Below, piece after piece: positions 62,790-64,000 of a stretch of 64,000 nucleotides of DNA. The notes under the pieces were generated by a model. The model searched no databases and was not told where the DNA came from. It saw only the letters and a list, made by a program, of their open reading frames with translations. Source of the stretch: Neisseria bacilliformis (lineage in GTDB: Bacteria > Pseudomonadota > Gammaproteobacteria > Burkholderiales > Neisseriaceae); contig NZ_CP059571.1 of NCBI RefSeq assembly GCF_014055025.1, positions 868,001 to 932,000 of the forward strand, written 5' to 3'. Both the position numbers and the translations under genes were made by a program. Positions within the stretch are counted from its first letter, which is position 1. The number at the start of each line of letters is the position of its first letter.

Positions 62790-63701
62790 TTACGCCGCCT
62801 GCGCCTGGTTTTTCAGCAGCGGGAAGCCGAGTTTTTCGCGCCCTTCCACATATTTCTGCGCCACGCTGCGGCTGAGGGCGCGGATGCGGCCGATGTAGGT
62901 GGCGCGTTCGGTAACGGAAATCGCGCCGCGTGCGTCGAGCAGGTTGAAGGTGTGGCCGGCTTTGAGCACCAGCTCGTAGGCGGGCAGGGCGAGGTTGGCG
63001 TCTTCGAGCGCGAGCAGGCGTTTGGCTTGGGCTTCGTAGTCGTTGAATTGGGCAAGCAGCCAGTCGGCATCGCTGTATTCAAAGTTGTAGGTGGATTGTT
63101 CGACTTCGTTTTGGTGGTACACGTCGCCGTAGGTGAGCACTTGGCCGTCGAGGGTTTTTGTCCACACGAGGTCGTACACGTTTTCCACGCCTTGCAGATA
63201 CATGGCCAGGCGTTCGATGCCGTAGGTGATTTCGCCGAGTACGGGGGCGCAGTCGATGCCGCCGACCTGCTGGAAATAGGTAAACTGGGTAACTTCCATG
63301 CCGTTGAGCCACACTTCCCAGCCCAAGCCCCATGCGCCGAGCGTGGGGTTTTCCCAGTCGTCTTCGACGAAGCGGATGTCGTGGACTTTCGGGTCGATGC
63401 CCAATTCGCGCAGGGAGTCGAGATAGAGGTCTTGAATATTGGCGGGCGCGGGTTTGAGGGCTACCTGGAACTGGTAATAGTGTTGCAGGCGGTTGGGGTT
63501 GTCGCCGTAGCGGCCGTCTTTGGGGCGGCGGCTGGGCTGCACATAGGCGGCAAACCACGGCTCGGGGCCGAGCGCGCGCAGGCAGGTGGCGGGGTGGGAT
63601 GTGCCCGCGCCGACTTCCATGTCGAAGGGTTGCAGGAGGGCGCAGCCTTGGGCGGCCCAGTAGGTTTGCAGTTTGAAGATGATTTGCTGGAAGGTGAGCA
63701 T
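62790..63701 (-). CDS. glyQ: Glycyl-tRNA synthetase alpha subunit
   Basis: A 303-residue catalytic subunit (class II). It begins [20 protein letters not shown]; motifs [40 protein letters not shown] and [20 protein letters not shown] surround the glycyl-adenylate site. Length is standard. ATG at 63701 has no strong ribosome site. msbA stands between glyQ and glyS. Confidence 0.96.
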   Translation of the reverse strand: MLTFQQIIFKLQTYWAAQGCALLQPFDMEVGAGTSHPATCLRALGPEPWFAAYVQPSRRPKDGRYGDNPNRLQHYYQFQVALKPAPANIQDLYLDSLRELGIDPKVHDIRFVEDDWENPTLGAWGLGWEVWLNGMEVTQFTYFQQVGGIDCAPVLGEITYGIERLAMYLQGVENVYDLVWTKTLDGQVLTYGDVYHQNEVEQSTYNFEYSDADWLLAQFNDYEAQAKRLLALEDANLALPAYELVLKAGHTFNLLDARGAISVTERATYIGRIRALSRSVAQKYVEGREKLGFPLLKNQAQAA

Positions 63702-63783
63702 GGTAAAGATGTGTTGCTGGCTGAAAAGCGGGCATTTTACTGTTTTGGCCGTGGGTTGGATAGCTTCGCGCCCGCAATGCATT

Positions 63784-63789
63784 TATAAT
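63784..63789 (+). promoter_or_regulatory. Possible -10 element
   Basis: TATAAT 37 bases before the ATG at 63826; no convincing -35 at 16-18 bases. Confidence 0.4.
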
Positions 63790-63825
63790 GCCGAAAATTT
63801 TTGTCCGTCTTTGTTAAAGGAACGT

Positions 63826-64000
63826 TATGAGCAGCAATCAGAAAGAAAAAGAACAGAAAATCGGCCTGTGGGTGGCCGGCAGCGCGGCCGGGCTGGCGGT
63901 GCTGGTGATCCTGTTTTTGTCGGTTTGGGGCTGGGAAACCGGCCGCATCGAAGGCTCGCCCGACTACGGCCGCGCGGCGTCGCAGGAAGAAGCGGGGCAG
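63826..64000 (+). CDS. Membrane-anchored protein, 5' part (cut by window end)
   Basis: The first 58 residues: a charged start (SSNQKEKEQK), one transmembrane helix at about 13-34 (GLWVAGSAAGLAVLVILFLS), then a polar segment. AAAGGA lies upstream. Family cannot be told from this part. Confidence 0.7.

Overview
The window reads as a high-GC chromosome segment from a Neisseria species or close Neisseriaceae relative. The main evidence is the very high density of the 12-mer DNA uptake sequence AGGCCGTCTGAA (AG-DUS dialect), often as inverted pairs acting as terminators. dRS3/NIME repeats, REP-like palindromes and gene content (split pgl genes, lptD-surA, waaF, msbA, NhaC, RpiR-type HexR) agree. 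The species cannot be fixed from sequence alone.

Layout. 1-9.1 kb: end of homoserine dehydrogenase, a small membrane protein, SuhB, a beta-propeller-like protein, TrmJ, DsbD, a lipoprotein and a membrane zinc-ribbon protein. 9.1-22.9 kb: a decayed podovirus-like prophage. It holds a 2451-codon polyvalent protein (nuclease-like, ADP-ribosyltransferase-like and zincin-like segments), a tailspike with a duplicated 5' end, and a BPP-1-like capsid module (Bbp19-like protein, scaffold, major capsid, Bbp16-like cement). An IS5-family transposase remnant then joins a cut-off head gene to a truncated, frameshifted integrase beside tRNA-Leu(UAG). 23-28.2 kb: GAF protein, RibA, small membrane and periplasmic proteins, Pgl, HexR and a porin broken by an in-frame stop.

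28.2-33.7 kb: repeat-rich DNA, then nrdG-nrdD under a tandem NrdR-type operator, then NhaC. 33.8-37.9 kb: glycan genes for protein glycosylation (glycosyltransferase, phosphoglycosyl transferase, acetyltransferase, aminotransferase). 38.1-49.7 kb: sirtuin, SurA, LptD divergent from AmgK, a BPSS1780-type membrane protein, WaaF, a 43-residue membrane peptide, two further enzymes and ArgD. 49.8-58.2 kb: minus-strand dTDP-sugar and envelope-glycan genes (rfbD, rfbA, rfbB, two GT9 enzymes, an FkbM-like methyltransferase, a lipoprotein and one frameshifted gene). Here Eikenella- and Kingella-type DUS dialects mix with the native one. 58.4-63.7 kb: glyS, msbA, glyQ, then the start of another membrane protein.

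A functional thread is the outer membrane: MsbA, LptD and SurA move or fold envelope components, and WaaF, GT9 enzymes and rfb/pgl genes build surface glycans. The most unusual part is the prophage remnant: its huge effector-like gene is still open over 7.3 kb and carries host-type DUS, although the head genes downstream and the integrase have been cut away.
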